Part shown: piece after piece, positions 50,069 to 58,567 of the stretch
How positions within the stretch are numbered: position 1 is the first letter of the stretch
Layout of the letters: each line of letters opens with the position of its first letter
Assembly (NCBI RefSeq): GCF_030063475.1
Contig: NZ_JASIRT010000022.1
Coordinates: 1-64,000 of the forward strand
From: Roseomonas sp. E05
Lineage (GTDB): Bacteria; Pseudomonadota; Alphaproteobacteria; Acetobacterales; Acetobacteraceae
DNA: 64,000 nucleotides
Reading direction: 5' to 3'
The notes under the pieces: generated by a model
Databases searched by the model: none
What the model saw: the letters and a program-made list of their open reading frames with translations, nothing else
Told to the model about the DNA's origin: nothing
Made by a program: the position numbers and the translations under genes

Positions 50069-50626
50069 CTAAAGCGCCATCACGTCCAGCCGCCGGAACT
50101 GCACCGCCGAACCCTCGTGGTGGTTCTGCAGGGCGATGTGCCCGCGCGGTTCCCGCGTGGCGGGCAAGAGATGCGCGGCGGGCGTCCCGTTCAGCCAGAC
50201 CGCCAAATGGTCCCCCTTGGCGCGGATGATGAACTCGTTCCAGTCGCCGCAGGGATGCGAGAGGTGGCCGCTGGCCGGCGCCAGCCGGTAGATCGCGCTG
50301 GTCAGGTGCAGCGGACTGTCCAGTTGCTTCCCCTTCGGGTCATAGCCGCGGTCGTCGATCTGGATCTCATAGCCGCGCTCGATCGCGGGCCCGGGGCTGT
50401 CCTGCAGCGGCGGACACCGGATGAACACGCCGGAATTGTCGTCCGGCCGCTGGATGCGCCATTCGACCTTCAGCACGAAGTCTTCGAAGGCCGCATCGGC
50501 GAACCAGAACAGGCCGGAGCCGCCGAAGCTCTCCAGCACTCCCGGCGCCGCCCAGCGGAATCCGCCCGGTCCGGCCATGCGCCAGCCGGCGAGGTCGGCG
50601 GTCAGCAGCGGCCTGAAGTCTTCCAT
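50069..50626 (-). CDS. DUF1080 (3-keto-disaccharide hydrolase-like) domain protein
   Basis: 185 residues, a concanavalin-like beta sandwich: FEDFVLKVEWRIQRPDDNSG then VFIRCPP, RGYEIQIDDRGYD, GDWNEFIIRAKGDHLAVWLN and PRGHIALQNHHEGSAVQFRR are typical of the family. No signal peptide, so probably cytoplasmic. Related enzymes cleave or bind modified sugars; the substrate here is unknown. Confidence 0.88.
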   Translation of the reverse strand: MEDFRPLLTADLAGWRMAGPGGFRWAAPGVLESFGGSGLFWFADAAFEDFVLKVEWRIQRPDDNSGVFIRCPPLQDSPGPAIERGYEIQIDDRGYDPKGKQLDSPLHLTSAIYRLAPASGHLSHPCGDWNEFIIRAKGDHLAVWLNGTPAAHLLPATREPRGHIALQNHHEGSAVQFRRLDVMAL

Positions 50627-50716
50627 TCCCTGGCATTCCCCTCACACGTGGTCACGGCGTCCATCCTGGCCCACCCGGCCGGGCACGCCGACTGAAAAGC
50701 CGTCCATCGGCCCCCC

Positions 50717-51034
50717 TCAGGCGATGTCGGGGCGCCGCATGCCTTCCGCCGCATCGATGGCGGCCAGGATGGCGCGCCACTGCGCATCCTCCAGCCCAGC
50801 GGCGTGTTCCCCGCCCGCCAGGAAGCACGCCCGGAAAGCCTCAAGCTCCTGCGGCGCCAGTTCGACGCCGCATTCCGCCCGCTCTCCGGCCTTCGCCGCC
50901 CGCAGCAGGGCGGCGCGCGCGCCCTCGATCGCCGCCGGCTCCAGCGGCGTGGTCCCGGACACCGAGGCAGCGCCGCGCTCGAAGGCGTTGCGCGCCGGCT
51001 CGATGAGTTCGCCGGGCAGTCGCAGTTCGGGCAT
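50717..51034 (-). CDS. Small helical protein of unknown function, likely stress controlled
   Basis: 105 residues, no recognisable domain. Two Ala/Glu-rich amphipathic stretches (ARNAFERGAASVSGTTPLEP, IEGARAALLRAAKAGERAEC) are followed by LEDAQWRAILAAIDAAEGMR. ATG 51034 begins MPELRLPGELIEP. Its interest is the perfect EcfG-type promoter 64 bases upstream (51098-51122). The gap 51035-51270 contains no other gene; there is a short GCATCGGGGGC direct repeat around 51135-51160. Confidence 0.6.
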   Translation of the reverse strand: MPELRLPGELIEPARNAFERGAASVSGTTPLEPAAIEGARAALLRAAKAGERAECGVELAPQELEAFRACFLAGGEHAAGLEDAQWRAILAAIDAAEGMRRPDIA

Positions 51035-51097
51035 TGTCGGTCTCCATGGGTTGCGGGCCAGGCAGCGGGAACGCTCCGAATCCGGCGCCTCCCTGGC

Positions 51098-51122
51098 AAC
51101 GCCGCCGATGCTCTTCCGTTCC
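51098..51122 (-). promoter_or_regulatory. Perfect EcfG-type promoter
   Basis: On the minus strand GGAAC (51122-51118), 16 bases, then CGTT (51101-51098), which is an exact match to the alphaproteobacterial general stress sigma factor consensus. It points at the small protein gene that starts 64 bases downstream. Confidence 0.6.
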
Positions 51123-51270
51123 GCCCCCCGAAGCGCATCGGGGGCGCATCGGGGGCCTCCCCGGTGCGGAAGGCCCGCCTTGCGGCGTCCTGCTGGCCGG
51201 GGGGCCCGATGGCAGGCAAGACGCCACGCCCGATAAGGCCCGGCGAAGGAGACGAGGCTGAAAGCGCGGC

Positions 51271-52131
51271 TCAGCCCAGCGCCTGATTGACCAGCGCGAA
51301 GCGGTGCACCACCCCGCCGGACGCCGGCGCCGGACCGCGCCGCATCGCCGTGGCGGCGCCCGCCGGCTGGAGCCCCCACGCCCGCAGCCAGGGCGAGAGG
51401 CCGCTTTCCGCCGGGACGTCGATGCGCAGGGCGCGGCCGCCGCAGGCCGCGAGCCAGTGCGCCACCAGCGCCTGCGCCGCGGCCGCGTCCGGCGCCACCA
51501 CCGGGCCGACCGTCCAGCCCCGGCCGAAGCGGCGCAGCATCGCGAAGCCGGCCGGCCCGCCCTCGCGCTCCAGCACCACGGCCTCGGCGCCGGCGAGCAG
51601 CGCCGCGATCAGCGGCGCGCGGTCGAGCCCGGTCGCCGCCTGGTCGAGCGCCGCCAGCATCGTCGCGTCCCGGCGCTCTGCCGGGCGCAGCCGCTCTCCG
51701 GCGCCGGGCACCGCCGGCCCGGCCGGCGCCACGACACCCTCATGCTTCCACACCTCGCCCGACGTGACGAAGCCGAGGCTCGCATAGAGCGGCTGGCCCG
51801 CCGCCGTGGCATGCAGCAGGATGCCGCGCCCCTCCAGCGCGGCCACCGCCGCCGCGGTCAGCCGCCGCCCGAGGCCCTGGCCCTGCGCCTCGGGCGCGAC
51901 GATCACCATGCCCAGCGCCGCATAGCCGGTGCCGAAGTGCCAGCCCATCACCGTGCCGAGCAGCCGGCCGGCGCGCTCGGCCGCGAGGCCGGAGCCCAGC
52001 GCCTGCACGAACCGCCAGTCCTCCAGCCGATGCGGCCAGCCCACGGCCTGCGACAGGCCCCGCGCCGCCTCCAGATCATCCGCCGTCAGCGGCCGCAGCG
52101 CGACCTCCGCCTCCACACAGTGGCCAGACAC
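51271..52131 (-). CDS. GNAT family N-acetyltransferase
   Basis: 286 residues. The acetyl-CoA loop VIVAPEAQGQGLGRRLTAAA (motif A) is followed by ILLHATAAGQPLYASLGFVT (motif B). A second, degenerate GNAT-like half occupies the C-terminus (RDATMLAALDQAATGLDR, VVLEREGGPAGFAMLRRF, WLAACGGRALRIDVPAES). GTG 52131 has a strong GGAAGGAGA site and is preferred to an ATG 99 bases upstream. Substrate unknown. Confidence 0.88.
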   Translation of the reverse strand: MSGHCVEAEVALRPLTADDLEAARGLSQAVGWPHRLEDWRFVQALGSGLAAERAGRLLGTVMGWHFGTGYAALGMVIVAPEAQGQGLGRRLTAAAVAALEGRGILLHATAAGQPLYASLGFVTSGEVWKHEGVVAPAGPAVPGAGERLRPAERRDATMLAALDQAATGLDRAPLIAALLAGAEAVVLEREGGPAGFAMLRRFGRGWTVGPVVAPDAAAAQALVAHWLAACGGRALRIDVPAESGLSPWLRAWGLQPAGAATAMRRGPAPASGGVVHRFALVNQALG

Positions 52132-52246
52132 GGCTTCTCCTTCCTTTCGCGCATTGCGCCCGCCATCATGCCGCATTCCGCGCGGCGGGACAGTGCAGCG
52201 CACAACGGGGCGCCGCGCCTTCATCCGCATCTCGGGAGATCACGCC

Positions 52247-52915
52247 ATGCCCGGCTTCCGGCCGAAGTTCATCACCTTCGACTGCTACGGCACGCTGACC
52301 GACTTCCGCATCGGCGCGCTGGCCCGCGAGGTCTTCGCCGGGCGCCTTCCGGCCGGGCGGATGGACGCCTTCCTCAGGGACTTCGCCGCCTACCGGTTCG
52401 ACGAGGTGCTGGGCGCCTGGAAGCCCTATGCGGAGGTGCTGGCCTGCGCCGCCGAGCGGAGCTGCCGACGGCACGGTATCGCCTTCGCGGCGGCGGATGG
52501 CCAGCGCCTCTATGAGGCCATCCCCGGCTGGGGTCCGCATCCCGACGTGCCGGAACCGCTGAGGCGCGTGGCGCGGGATTTCCCGCTGGTCATCCTCTCC
52601 AACGCCGCCGACGCGCAGATCCGCCACAACGTCGCGAAGCTGGAGGCGCCGTTCCACGCCGTCTTCACGGCCGAGCAGGCCGGGGCCTACAAGCCGCGCT
52701 TCCGCGCCTTCGAATACATGTTCGACCAGCTCGGCGCCGAGCCGGGGGAGATCCTGCACGTCTCCTCCAGCTACCGCTACGACCTGATGGCGGCGCACGA
52801 CCTCGGAATCGGCCGGCGCGTGCATGTGGCGCGCGGCCATGAGCCAACCCTTCCCCACTACGGCGCGCAGGTCATTCCGGACATCGGCGGACTGCCGGGG
52901 CTGCTCGGCCTCTGA
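52247..52915 (+). CDS. Haloacid dehalogenase type II (HAD superfamily)
   Basis: 222 residues. The nucleophile aspartate is in FITFDCYGTLTDFR (HAD motif I), motif II is VILSNAADAQI, the lysine is in GAYKPRFRAFEYM, and the final motif is ILHVSSSYRYDLMAAHDLGI. The order fits the L-2-haloacid dehalogenase subfamily, which replaces halogen on short 2-halo acids; many members have other small-molecule activities. GGGAG lies before ATG 52247. Confidence 0.9.
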   Translation: MPGFRPKFITFDCYGTLTDFRIGALAREVFAGRLPAGRMDAFLRDFAAYRFDEVLGAWKPYAEVLACAAERSCRRHGIAFAAADGQRLYEAIPGWGPHPDVPEPLRRVARDFPLVILSNAADAQIRHNVAKLEAPFHAVFTAEQAGAYKPRFRAFEYMFDQLGAEPGEILHVSSSYRYDLMAAHDLGIGRRVHVARGHEPTLPHYGAQVIPDIGGLPGLLGL

Positions 52916-52951
52916 CGCGCCGGAGGGCCACCGCCCGCCGGCACCGCCCGC

Positions 52952-53860
52952 TCAGCCGCCATCCCCATCCGGCCGGCGTTCCCGGTCGCGCAGCCCCCGC
53001 TTCACCGGGTCCTCGCGCCGCTCCGCCCATTCCTGGCGCAGCCCGTTGACCTCGGCGCCGGCCAGCAGCGCCAGCGCGGTGAGGTAGAACCACATCATCA
53101 GCACCACGCCGCCGCCCAGCGAGCCGTAGAAGACGCCGAAGCTCTGCGCGTGCGAGACATAGACGGAAAGCCCGATCGAGGCCGCGACCCAGAGCAGCGT
53201 GGCGGCGACGGTGCCCCAGGAGGCCCAGTCCCGCTGCGGCCGTGCCCGGCTGGGCGCATAGGTGTAGAGCGCGCCGACGGCCAGGGCGAAGAGCAGCACC
53301 AGCGCCGGCCAGCGGGCGATGCTGACGAGGTCCAGCAGGTCGCTCTCCACATGGCCGGTGAGCAGCGGCGGCAAGGCGAGCAACGCCAGCGTGAGGGTCA
53401 GCAGCAGGAAGACGGCGAAGGCGATGACGACGGCGATGCCCTCCCGCTGCAGCCAGCCGCGCCGCTCCGTCTGGTCATAGACGATGTTGAGCGCGGTCAG
53501 CAGGCCGCTGGCGGCCCGCTGCGCCGCCCAGAGCGCGACCAGCAGGTTCAGCACCAGCCCGAGACCGAAGCCGAAACCCTGCGGCACCGTCGTCACGAAC
53601 TCGACCAGCACGGAGGCGGCGGCCTTGTCCGCCAGCAGGCGCTCGGCGCCCGACTGCACCGGCCCGCGCAGCAGCGCCGGATCGGCCACCTTGCCCAGCA
53701 GCGCCGCCGCGCCGGCCAGCGCCGGCAGCACGCCGAACATCGCATGGAAGGCCAGGGCGGCGGCGACGGTCTGGGTATGGTCGCTCAGCACCTCGGCGAG
53801 GAAGGCACGCAAGGGGTGCCGCCAGGGCGCCTCGCGGGGCTCACGCTGCGAGTCGGCCAT
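52952..53860 (-). CDS. YihY/BrkB family inner membrane protein
   Basis: 302 residues with six membrane helices. Family pattern: VAAALAFHAMFGVLPALAGA at the N-terminus, GFGFGLGLVLNLLVALWAAQ, ALNIVYDQTERRGWLQREGI, and the last helices including GVFYGSLGGGVVLMMWFYLT then ALALLAGAEVNG. Once called ribonuclease BN by error; the real role is probably transport. GAGGGAGGAGG precedes ATG 53860. Confidence 0.93.
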   Translation of the reverse strand: MADSQREPREAPWRHPLRAFLAEVLSDHTQTVAAALAFHAMFGVLPALAGAAALLGKVADPALLRGPVQSGAERLLADKAAASVLVEFVTTVPQGFGFGLGLVLNLLVALWAAQRAASGLLTALNIVYDQTERRGWLQREGIAVVIAFAVFLLLTLTLALLALPPLLTGHVESDLLDLVSIARWPALVLLFALAVGALYTYAPSRARPQRDWASWGTVAATLLWVAASIGLSVYVSHAQSFGVFYGSLGGGVVLMMWFYLTALALLAGAEVNGLRQEWAERREDPVKRGLRDRERRPDGDGG

Positions 53861-54066
53861 CTGTTCCTCCTCCCTCCGGGCGGACCAGGCGGTGCAGTCC
53901 CCCCGCCACGGCCCCGCCGCAGGCCGGCAACCGCTCAAGAAGGTGGGAGTTTCCGCGCTTTCCACCCTGCCCTGTCCTGTCGGCGGCGATCGACACCTTG
54001 TCTCGTCCTCCGCGGAGGGGAATCTTCTGGGCCGGCACGACAGATGCCGAAATGGAGGAAATCACC

Positions 54067-54273
54067 ATGACCGCGACCGACAACCTGCGTGTCCTGAGAC
54101 AGCAAGCCTATGCGGCCCGCCGCACCCACATCGCCGGGACGCTCGGCAAGGCGCATGAATCGCCCGCCGCGGCGCGGCTGCCGGGATTGCAGCGGATGAT
54201 CGCCGGCCTTGATGAGGCGCTGGAACTGAATGGCCGCGGCGAGGCCGGGGCGCGGCGCGACGACCGCGCCTGA
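54067..54273 (+). CDS. Small unknown protein with strong ribosome site
   Basis: 68 residues (MTATDNLRVLRQQAYAARRT ...), rich in Ala and Arg, with a predicted helix LPGLQRMIAGLDEALELNGR. No family recognised. GGAGGAAA, nine bases before ATG 54067, and a good rho-independent terminator just after the stop argue that it is real. An ATG at 54052 in the same frame is less well placed. Confidence 0.65.
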   Translation: MTATDNLRVLRQQAYAARRTHIAGTLGKAHESPAAARLPGLQRMIAGLDEALELNGRGEAGARRDDRA

Positions 54274-54283
54274 CATCGCCCGA

Positions 54284-54322
54284 GGCCGGACCAGAGGGAA
54301 CGACCTCCGGCCCGGCCTTTTT
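54284..54322 (+). terminator. Rho-independent terminator
   Basis: GGCCGGACCAGAGG and CCTCCGGCCCGGCC pair over 12 of 14 positions with a six-base loop, followed by TTTTT (54318-54322). It is 11 bases after the stop of the 68-residue protein gene. This is the only classical stem plus T-run in the window. Confidence 0.8.
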
Positions 54323-54457
54323 GATCCGGGCCGTTTTGATTTGGCACCCGGCGGGCTTCGCGCATAATGCGCCTGAATGGCCGGCCCTCGGATGAAGCCC
54401 TCCCCGCATGATGCCCCCTTGGCAGCCTCCTGACATGGTCCGTCGGCGCCATCGGGC

Positions 54458-54667
54458 ATGACGGGGATCGGCCATAACGGCGGGCCGCCGCTCGACCCGG
54501 AGCCGGACCCCTCCTGGAACGCCTGGTGCTGGCGCCGCGCGCAGCGGCGGGCCTGGAAGACGCCGCCCCGCGAGATCGCGCTGCGCCGGCTGGCGCGCGC
54601 CGAGGCCAATGGCATGACCTATCGCGAATACACGCTCGAGATCCTGGAGCGGGGCCGCCACCGGTGA
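54458..54667 (+). CDS. Small alphaproteobacterial protein beginning MTGIGHNGGPPL
   Basis: 69 residues. The N-terminus MTGIGHNGGPPLDPEPDP is a recurring feature of small proteins in Alphaproteobacteria, and the rest is basic and tryptophan-rich (WNAWCWRRAQRRAWKTPPRE) with a C-terminal helix containing GMTYREYTLEILERGR. Probably nucleic acid related, but this is only a guess from charge. Its stop overlaps the start of the DUF1275 gene. Confidence 0.8.
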   Translation: MTGIGHNGGPPLDPEPDPSWNAWCWRRAQRRAWKTPPREIALRRLARAEANGMTYREYTLEILERGRHR

Positions 54668-55539
54668 ACCATATCGCAGGCCTCGCGGAGGACGGCGCCG
54701 GCACCCGGCGCGGCAGCCTGCCCGGGCGCCAGGGCACCACTCCGGTGACGGAGGTCACCCTCGGCCTGACGCTGGCCTTCGTGGCCGGCGCGGTGAATGC
54801 CGGCGGCTTCATGCTGGTCGGGCGCTACACCTCGCACATGTCGGGCATCGTCTCGGCGGTGGCCGACGATCTGGTGCTGGGCGCCACCGGGCTGGTGCTG
54901 GCCGGGCTGACGGCCCTGGTTGCCTTCGTGGCAGGCGCGGCCTGCTCGGCCGTGCTGATCAACTGGGGCCGACGCAACCGGCGGCACAATCCCTATGCCC
55001 TGCCGCTGCGGCTGGAGGCGGCGCTCCTGCTGGCGGCCGGCCTCGGCGGCGGAGCGCTGCCGTCCGCCGCGCCGGCCACGCTGGCCGTGCCGCTGCTCTG
55101 TTTCCTGATGGGCCTGCAGAACGCCACCATCACCAAGATCTCCAATGCCCGCATCCGCACCACCCACGTGACGGGCCTGGTCACGGATATCGGCATCGAG
55201 CTGGGCAAGCTGCTCTACTGGAACACTCCCCTCCTCGACCCGCAGGCGCCGCATGTCCGCGCCGACCGCACCAAGCTGCGGCTGCTCGCCGCCCTGCTCG
55301 GCAGCTTCACCGGTGGGGGCGTGGCGGGCGCGCTGGCCTTCGGCCATTTCGGCTTCCCGGCCTGCCTGCCGCTGGCCCTGGCGCTGTTCCTGCTGGCACG
55401 GGCGGCGGTGCTGCCGGCCCCTTCCCGGACCCTCCCGTCCCCGCCGCCGGCCGGCATGGGCCAGCCCCTCGCGGCGCCACCGCGCCCGCTGTCCCGGGCG
55501 ATGATGCGGCACCGCAGCAACGCCCGCCCAAGAAGATGA
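54664..55539 (+). CDS. DUF1275 (YoaK-like) membrane protein
   Basis: 291 residues with about six membrane helices. The family signature is clear: LAFVAGAVNAGGFMLVGRYT then SHMSGIVSAVADDLVLG, LLCFLMGLQNATITKISNAR and IRTTHVTGLVTDIGIELGKL. The GTG start overlaps the previous stop (GTGA). The N-terminal about 30 residues and the last about 50 are low-complexity. Function unknown, perhaps transport. Confidence 0.9.
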   Translation: MNHIAGLAEDGAGTRRGSLPGRQGTTPVTEVTLGLTLAFVAGAVNAGGFMLVGRYTSHMSGIVSAVADDLVLGATGLVLAGLTALVAFVAGAACSAVLINWGRRNRRHNPYALPLRLEAALLLAAGLGGGALPSAAPATLAVPLLCFLMGLQNATITKISNARIRTTHVTGLVTDIGIELGKLLYWNTPLLDPQAPHVRADRTKLRLLAALLGSFTGGGVAGALAFGHFGFPACLPLALALFLLARAAVLPAPSRTLPSPPPAGMGQPLAAPPRPLSRAMMRHRSNARPRR

Positions 55540-55636
55540 AGCCTCCCCTCGCAAACTCTTGATCGGCACATTCTGACGCGCGAAATCCTGGCCGGGCACG
55601 GCATCCATCCGCGCCTTCCTTCCTCCAGGATCCGCC

Positions 55637-56794
55637 ATGTTCCCCGGCACCGGCCAGTTTCGCCTCCTCACCCTGCATTTCAGCCTGTTCCAGCTCGCGG
55701 CCTCGCTCGCCGGAGGCTTCGTCGGCGCCTATCTGCTGAAGCTGGGCTTCAGCCTGCCGGCCGCGCTCGCCGCCTATGCCGGGCTGCTGATGCTGCGTTT
55801 CGGCCTGCGCTTCGCCGCCCTCGGCATCACCCGCCGCCTCGGCTTCAAGCGGGCGCTGGCCGGCGGCGTGGCGCTCGGCGCGCTGCAGTTCGTGCCCCTG
55901 CTGCACGCCGACACGCCCTTCTGGTTCGCCGCCTGGGTGCTGATCGTGGCGGCGGCCGAGGCGCTCTACTGGCCGGTCTATCACGCGGCGATGGCCGTCA
56001 CGGGCGAGGCCAGCCGGCGGGGGCGGGAACTTGGCCTGCGCACCGCGATTGCCGCCGTGATCGGCGTGCTTGGCCCGCTCGGCGGCGGGCTGCTGCTGGA
56101 ACATGCCGGGCCCGCCGCGGACTTCGCCATCGCCGGCACGCTGGCGCTGCTTTCCATTCCGCCTTTCCTGCGCATGGCGGAGTTGCCCGCCGGCCCCATC
56201 CCCGCCCTGCGCGAGTCGATGCGCGGCATCGACCGGCTTGGCCTCGCCGCCTTCGCCGCCGATGGCTGGATCGCCTCGGGCCTGGTGCTGGCCTGGCCGA
56301 TGGTGCTCTTCGCCGCGCTCGGCGCCCGTTTCGAGGCCCTCGGCCTGGCCAATGCGGCGGCCGGGCTGGCCGGCGCCATCGCCGGCATGCTCTGCGGCCG
56401 GGCAATCGACCGCGGCCAGCGCGAGCGCTATCTCGTCGGTGTCTGTCTGGCGCTGGGCCTCGGTTTCCTGTTGCGCGCCGGGGCGAGCTGGTCGCCGCTC
56501 GCCGCCGCCCTCGCCAATGCCACCGGCGCCGCCATCATGGGCCTCTACGGCCCGGTGCTGATGAGCGTGATCTACGACCGGGCCAAGCAGTCCGGCGCCG
56601 CCTACCGTTTCCACTTCGCCACCGAGGCGGGCTGGGATATCGGCGCTGCCTCGGGCTGCCTCGCGGGAGCGGCGGTCGCATGGCTGGCCATGACGCCCTC
56701 GCTTGCCGTGCTGCCGGGCATGCTCGGGGTGGTGGTGCTCTATCTCTGCGTGCGCCAGCGCCGCGCGCCAGCGCCACTGCCGGCGGTCGCCTGA
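55637..56794 (+). CDS. MFS family membrane transporter
   Basis: 385 residues with about ten to twelve membrane helices. Segments such as LHFSLFQLAASLAGGFVGAY, AALAAYAGLLMLRFGLRFAA, ALYWPVYHAAMAVTG and LGLRTAIAAVIGVLGPLGGG are typical of MFS exporters that lack a strict A-motif. Substrate unknown and no regulator adjacent. It starts 98 bp after the DUF1275 gene. Confidence 0.85.
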   Translation: MFPGTGQFRLLTLHFSLFQLAASLAGGFVGAYLLKLGFSLPAALAAYAGLLMLRFGLRFAALGITRRLGFKRALAGGVALGALQFVPLLHADTPFWFAAWVLIVAAAEALYWPVYHAAMAVTGEASRRGRELGLRTAIAAVIGVLGPLGGGLLLEHAGPAADFAIAGTLALLSIPPFLRMAELPAGPIPALRESMRGIDRLGLAAFAADGWIASGLVLAWPMVLFAALGARFEALGLANAAAGLAGAIAGMLCGRAIDRGQRERYLVGVCLALGLGFLLRAGASWSPLAAALANATGAAIMGLYGPVLMSVIYDRAKQSGAAYRFHFATEAGWDIGAASGCLAGAAVAWLAMTPSLAVLPGMLGVVVLYLCVRQRRAPAPLPAVA

Positions 56795-56838
56795 GGGCAA
56801 AAGCAAGGCCGGAAAAAGGAATTCCCCGGTCAGACTCA

Positions 56839-56941
56839 CAGAGCATTTTCCGTTCGCCCTGGCTTGCGGAAAACGCTCTGGCCGTTTGTTTTGACGAGCA
56901 TCTTCACCCGTTCCGATGATGCCATCGGAACGGGATCTGCT
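56839..56941. repeat. 53-bp intergenic repeat, copy 2, with an extra hairpin
   Basis: The 53 bases 56889-56941 are identical to 28342-28394. Just before them is another dyad, CAGAGCATTTTCCG (56839-56852) facing CGGAAAACGCTCTG (56867-56880), whose outer bases CAGAGC match the sequence before copy 1. So copy 2 looks like copy 1 with about 40 extra bases between CAGAGC and TTTTGACG. It abuts copy D of the GGGGGAATTC element. Confidence 0.8.
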
Positions 56942-57043
56942 TTAGGTTTGGCCCACCTTCTTTTTGTCGGTTTGCGCATCCCTGGCCGCCAGCGCGGAAA
57001 CCTGAAGAAGAAAGATGGGAGGTCCGGGGGAATTCATTCCCCC
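56941..57043. repeat. GGGGGAATTC palindromic element, copy D (left end truncated)
   Basis: The right arm GGGGGAATTCATTCCCCC is intact (57026-57043) and preceded by AAGAAGAAAGATGGGAGG. The left side has TTTAGGTTTGGCCCACC then TTCTTTTT, which resembles the right arm of copy B read backwards, but the outer GGGGGAAT arm is missing where the 53-bp repeat begins. The core contains GCCGCCAGCGCGG. It ends seven bases before the protease stop codon. Confidence 0.65.
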
Positions 57044-57050
57044 CGGCCTG

Positions 57051-57788
57051 CTACGGCGCCTCCGGCAGCGCGGCGGTGGGAACAGCCAGCCCACGCGCGG
57101 CGTCCTTCGCGCCGGCCACGGCGATGCCGATGACGGACCACACGCCCGGCGCCTCCTGCGCCAGCACGGGCGCGCCGCTGGCCCCCCGGGTCCCGGCGCA
57201 ATCATGCACCAGCAGTCGCGCAGCTCCGTGGCCTGCGAGGCCCAGCAGATGGCAGTCCCGGTCGGCCAGGATCAGCTCCGGCCGGTCCTGCTGATAGCCG
57301 CCGAGCATCAGCGGCGTGCCCGGCGGCGGCAGGCGCCGCTGCAGGAACAGCGGCCGCACGCCCTCCGCCACATCCTGGTCCAGCGTCAGCAGCGCCCAGT
57401 CCGCCTCGGGCGGGCCACGGCGCGCGGGATCGAAGCCAGGGCCGGTCTGCAGGCGCACCGCGCGGCCCGCCGCTTCCCAGCGCCCGAGATGATAGCCGCG
57501 CAGGAAGTGCACGGATTGCGGCTGCACGAAGCGGCCGGTGCGCGGCGCCACGAGGCAGTGCGCCGCCGTCAGCACCGTGCGCGGGGCGATCAGCGCGCCG
57601 GTGCAGCGGCCACCCAGCTCGGTCTGCACACGCCCCAGCGCACGCCAGGGCACCGCTGCCGCCACCGCCTGCCGCGGGTCGCTGCTGCCAAGGCCTGGAA
57701 GGCGCACCGGTTGGGCCATGCCCGGAGAACTGGCAGCCCATGATGCTGCCAGAAGCAGGGCAGGACACAGTGACCTGAAAATCCGCAT
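57051..57788 (-). CDS. Secreted trypsin-like serine protease
   Basis: 245 residues. Signal peptide MRIFRSLCPALLLAASWAAS cut near GMAQ. The catalytic triad is complete: histidine in LIAPRTVLTAAHCLVAP, aspartate in EADWALLTLDQDV, serine in TRGASGAPVLAQE (GASGAP). Six cysteines including ADRDCHLLGLAG and LLVHDCAGTRG suggest disulfides, hence a periplasmic or extracellular enzyme. It resembles the V8/glutamyl-endopeptidase-like group. An exact CGCAT-TAATG-ATGCG dyad (57817-57831) lies in its upstream region. Confidence 0.9.
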   Translation of the reverse strand: MRIFRSLCPALLLAASWAASSPGMAQPVRLPGLGSSDPRQAVAAAVPWRALGRVQTELGGRCTGALIAPRTVLTAAHCLVAPRTGRFVQPQSVHFLRGYHLGRWEAAGRAVRLQTGPGFDPARRGPPEADWALLTLDQDVAEGVRPLFLQRRLPPPGTPLMLGGYQQDRPELILADRDCHLLGLAGHGAARLLVHDCAGTRGASGAPVLAQEAPGVWSVIGIAVAGAKDAARGLAVPTAALPEAP

Positions 57789-57883
57789 CCTGCCTCTTCC
57801 GAGCCACTGGCGGTGTCGCATTAATGATGCGTTAAGTGTTGTCGAGGAAAACAAACTTTCCATCAGCAAGCACCGCGCCCCCG

Positions 57884-58021
57884 ATGCCGAAATCCAAGAT
57901 GCTTCCTCTGCATGACCTGCCCGCATGCAGCCGCCGGATTCTGCGCAACCTGTGGCGCTGGCTGCGGGGCGATCAGTACCGCCCCGAGCGCCACTACATG
58001 CGCGGCTCCTCCCGACGCTGA
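57884..58021 (+). CDS. Small basic protein candidate
   Basis: 45 residues (MPKSKMLPLHDLPACSRRIL then RNLWRWLRGDQYRPERHYMR GSSRR). Arg- and Trp-rich with no recognised family; no good ribosome site, so the start is uncertain (58021 end; another ATG at 57899). Codon use resembles neighbours. It lies in the gap between the divergent protease and the kinase-like gene. Confidence 0.35.
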   Translation: MPKSKMLPLHDLPACSRRILRNLWRWLRGDQYRPERHYMRGSSRR

Positions 58022-58039
58022 GCCGGGCCCGGACCCTCC

Positions 58040-58567
58040 TCAGGCCAGGGTGACGCGCGTCGTCCCGGCCTCTGCCGTGACGGTGAGGCCCGCGGCCGTC
58101 AGCGCGGCCTCCGCTCCTTCCGGTGGCGCCCAGTTCACGGTGATGACGTTGCCATCCAGCGTGAGGTGGGGTGTGCCAGGCGGCAATTCGCGGGCGCCCA
58201 CGATCAGGTCGAGCAGCGCGAGGTCCACTTCCGGCCGGGGCGGGCTGATGGTGGCGGTGGAGAGCACCTCCACCTTGAGCGGCTTGCCCACCGCCAGGGC
58301 CAGCACCGGCCGCACCGCCTCCAGGAAGCGGCCGGAATCGACCGGGCTCCGCTCGGCCGGGCGGCCGAGGCGGAAATAGGCGCGCAGCAGCGCCTCCAGG
58401 CCCTTCGCGCCCTCCAGGGCGCGCTTCACCCGCAGGGCGCTGCGGTCCTCCGGCGGCAGGCTGGACGCCACCGAGTCGAGATTCGCGTTCAGCACCATGA
58501 ACAGATTGTTCACCGCGTGCTGCATCGGCCTGGCCAGGCCGGCCATCCTGTCGGGCGCGTCGGTCAT
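58040..58567 (-). CDS. Histidine-kinase-like (DHp) protein with a degenerate ATPase part, coupled to the PBP1A gene
   Basis: 175 residues. Residues about 12-70 resemble a dimerisation/phosphotransfer helix pair: ARPMQHAVNNLFMVLNANLD has the H-x3-N pattern of HisKA-like H-boxes, and GAKGLEALLRAYFRLGRPA is the second helix. The remainder (LALLDLIVGARELPPGTPHL TLDGNVITVNWAPPEGAE) has the size and strand order of a shrunken HATPase domain but no visible N, G1 or G2 boxes. It would be a phosphotransfer or decoy protein. The ATG overlaps the stop of the upstream PBP1A gene (ATGA). Confidence 0.5.
   Translation of the reverse strand: MTDAPDRMAGLARPMQHAVNNLFMVLNANLDSVASSLPPEDRSALRVKRALEGAKGLEALLRAYFRLGRPAERSPVDSGRFLEAVRPVLALAVGKPLKVEVLSTATISPPRPEVDLALLDLIVGARELPPGTPHLTLDGNVITVNWAPPEGAEAALTAAGLTVTAEAGTTRVTLA

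Noticed and set aside
53861-54066. EcfG-type promoter before the BrkB gene
   Set aside because: Only GGAAA followed by GGTT at 17 bases can be found, two mismatches; not supported.
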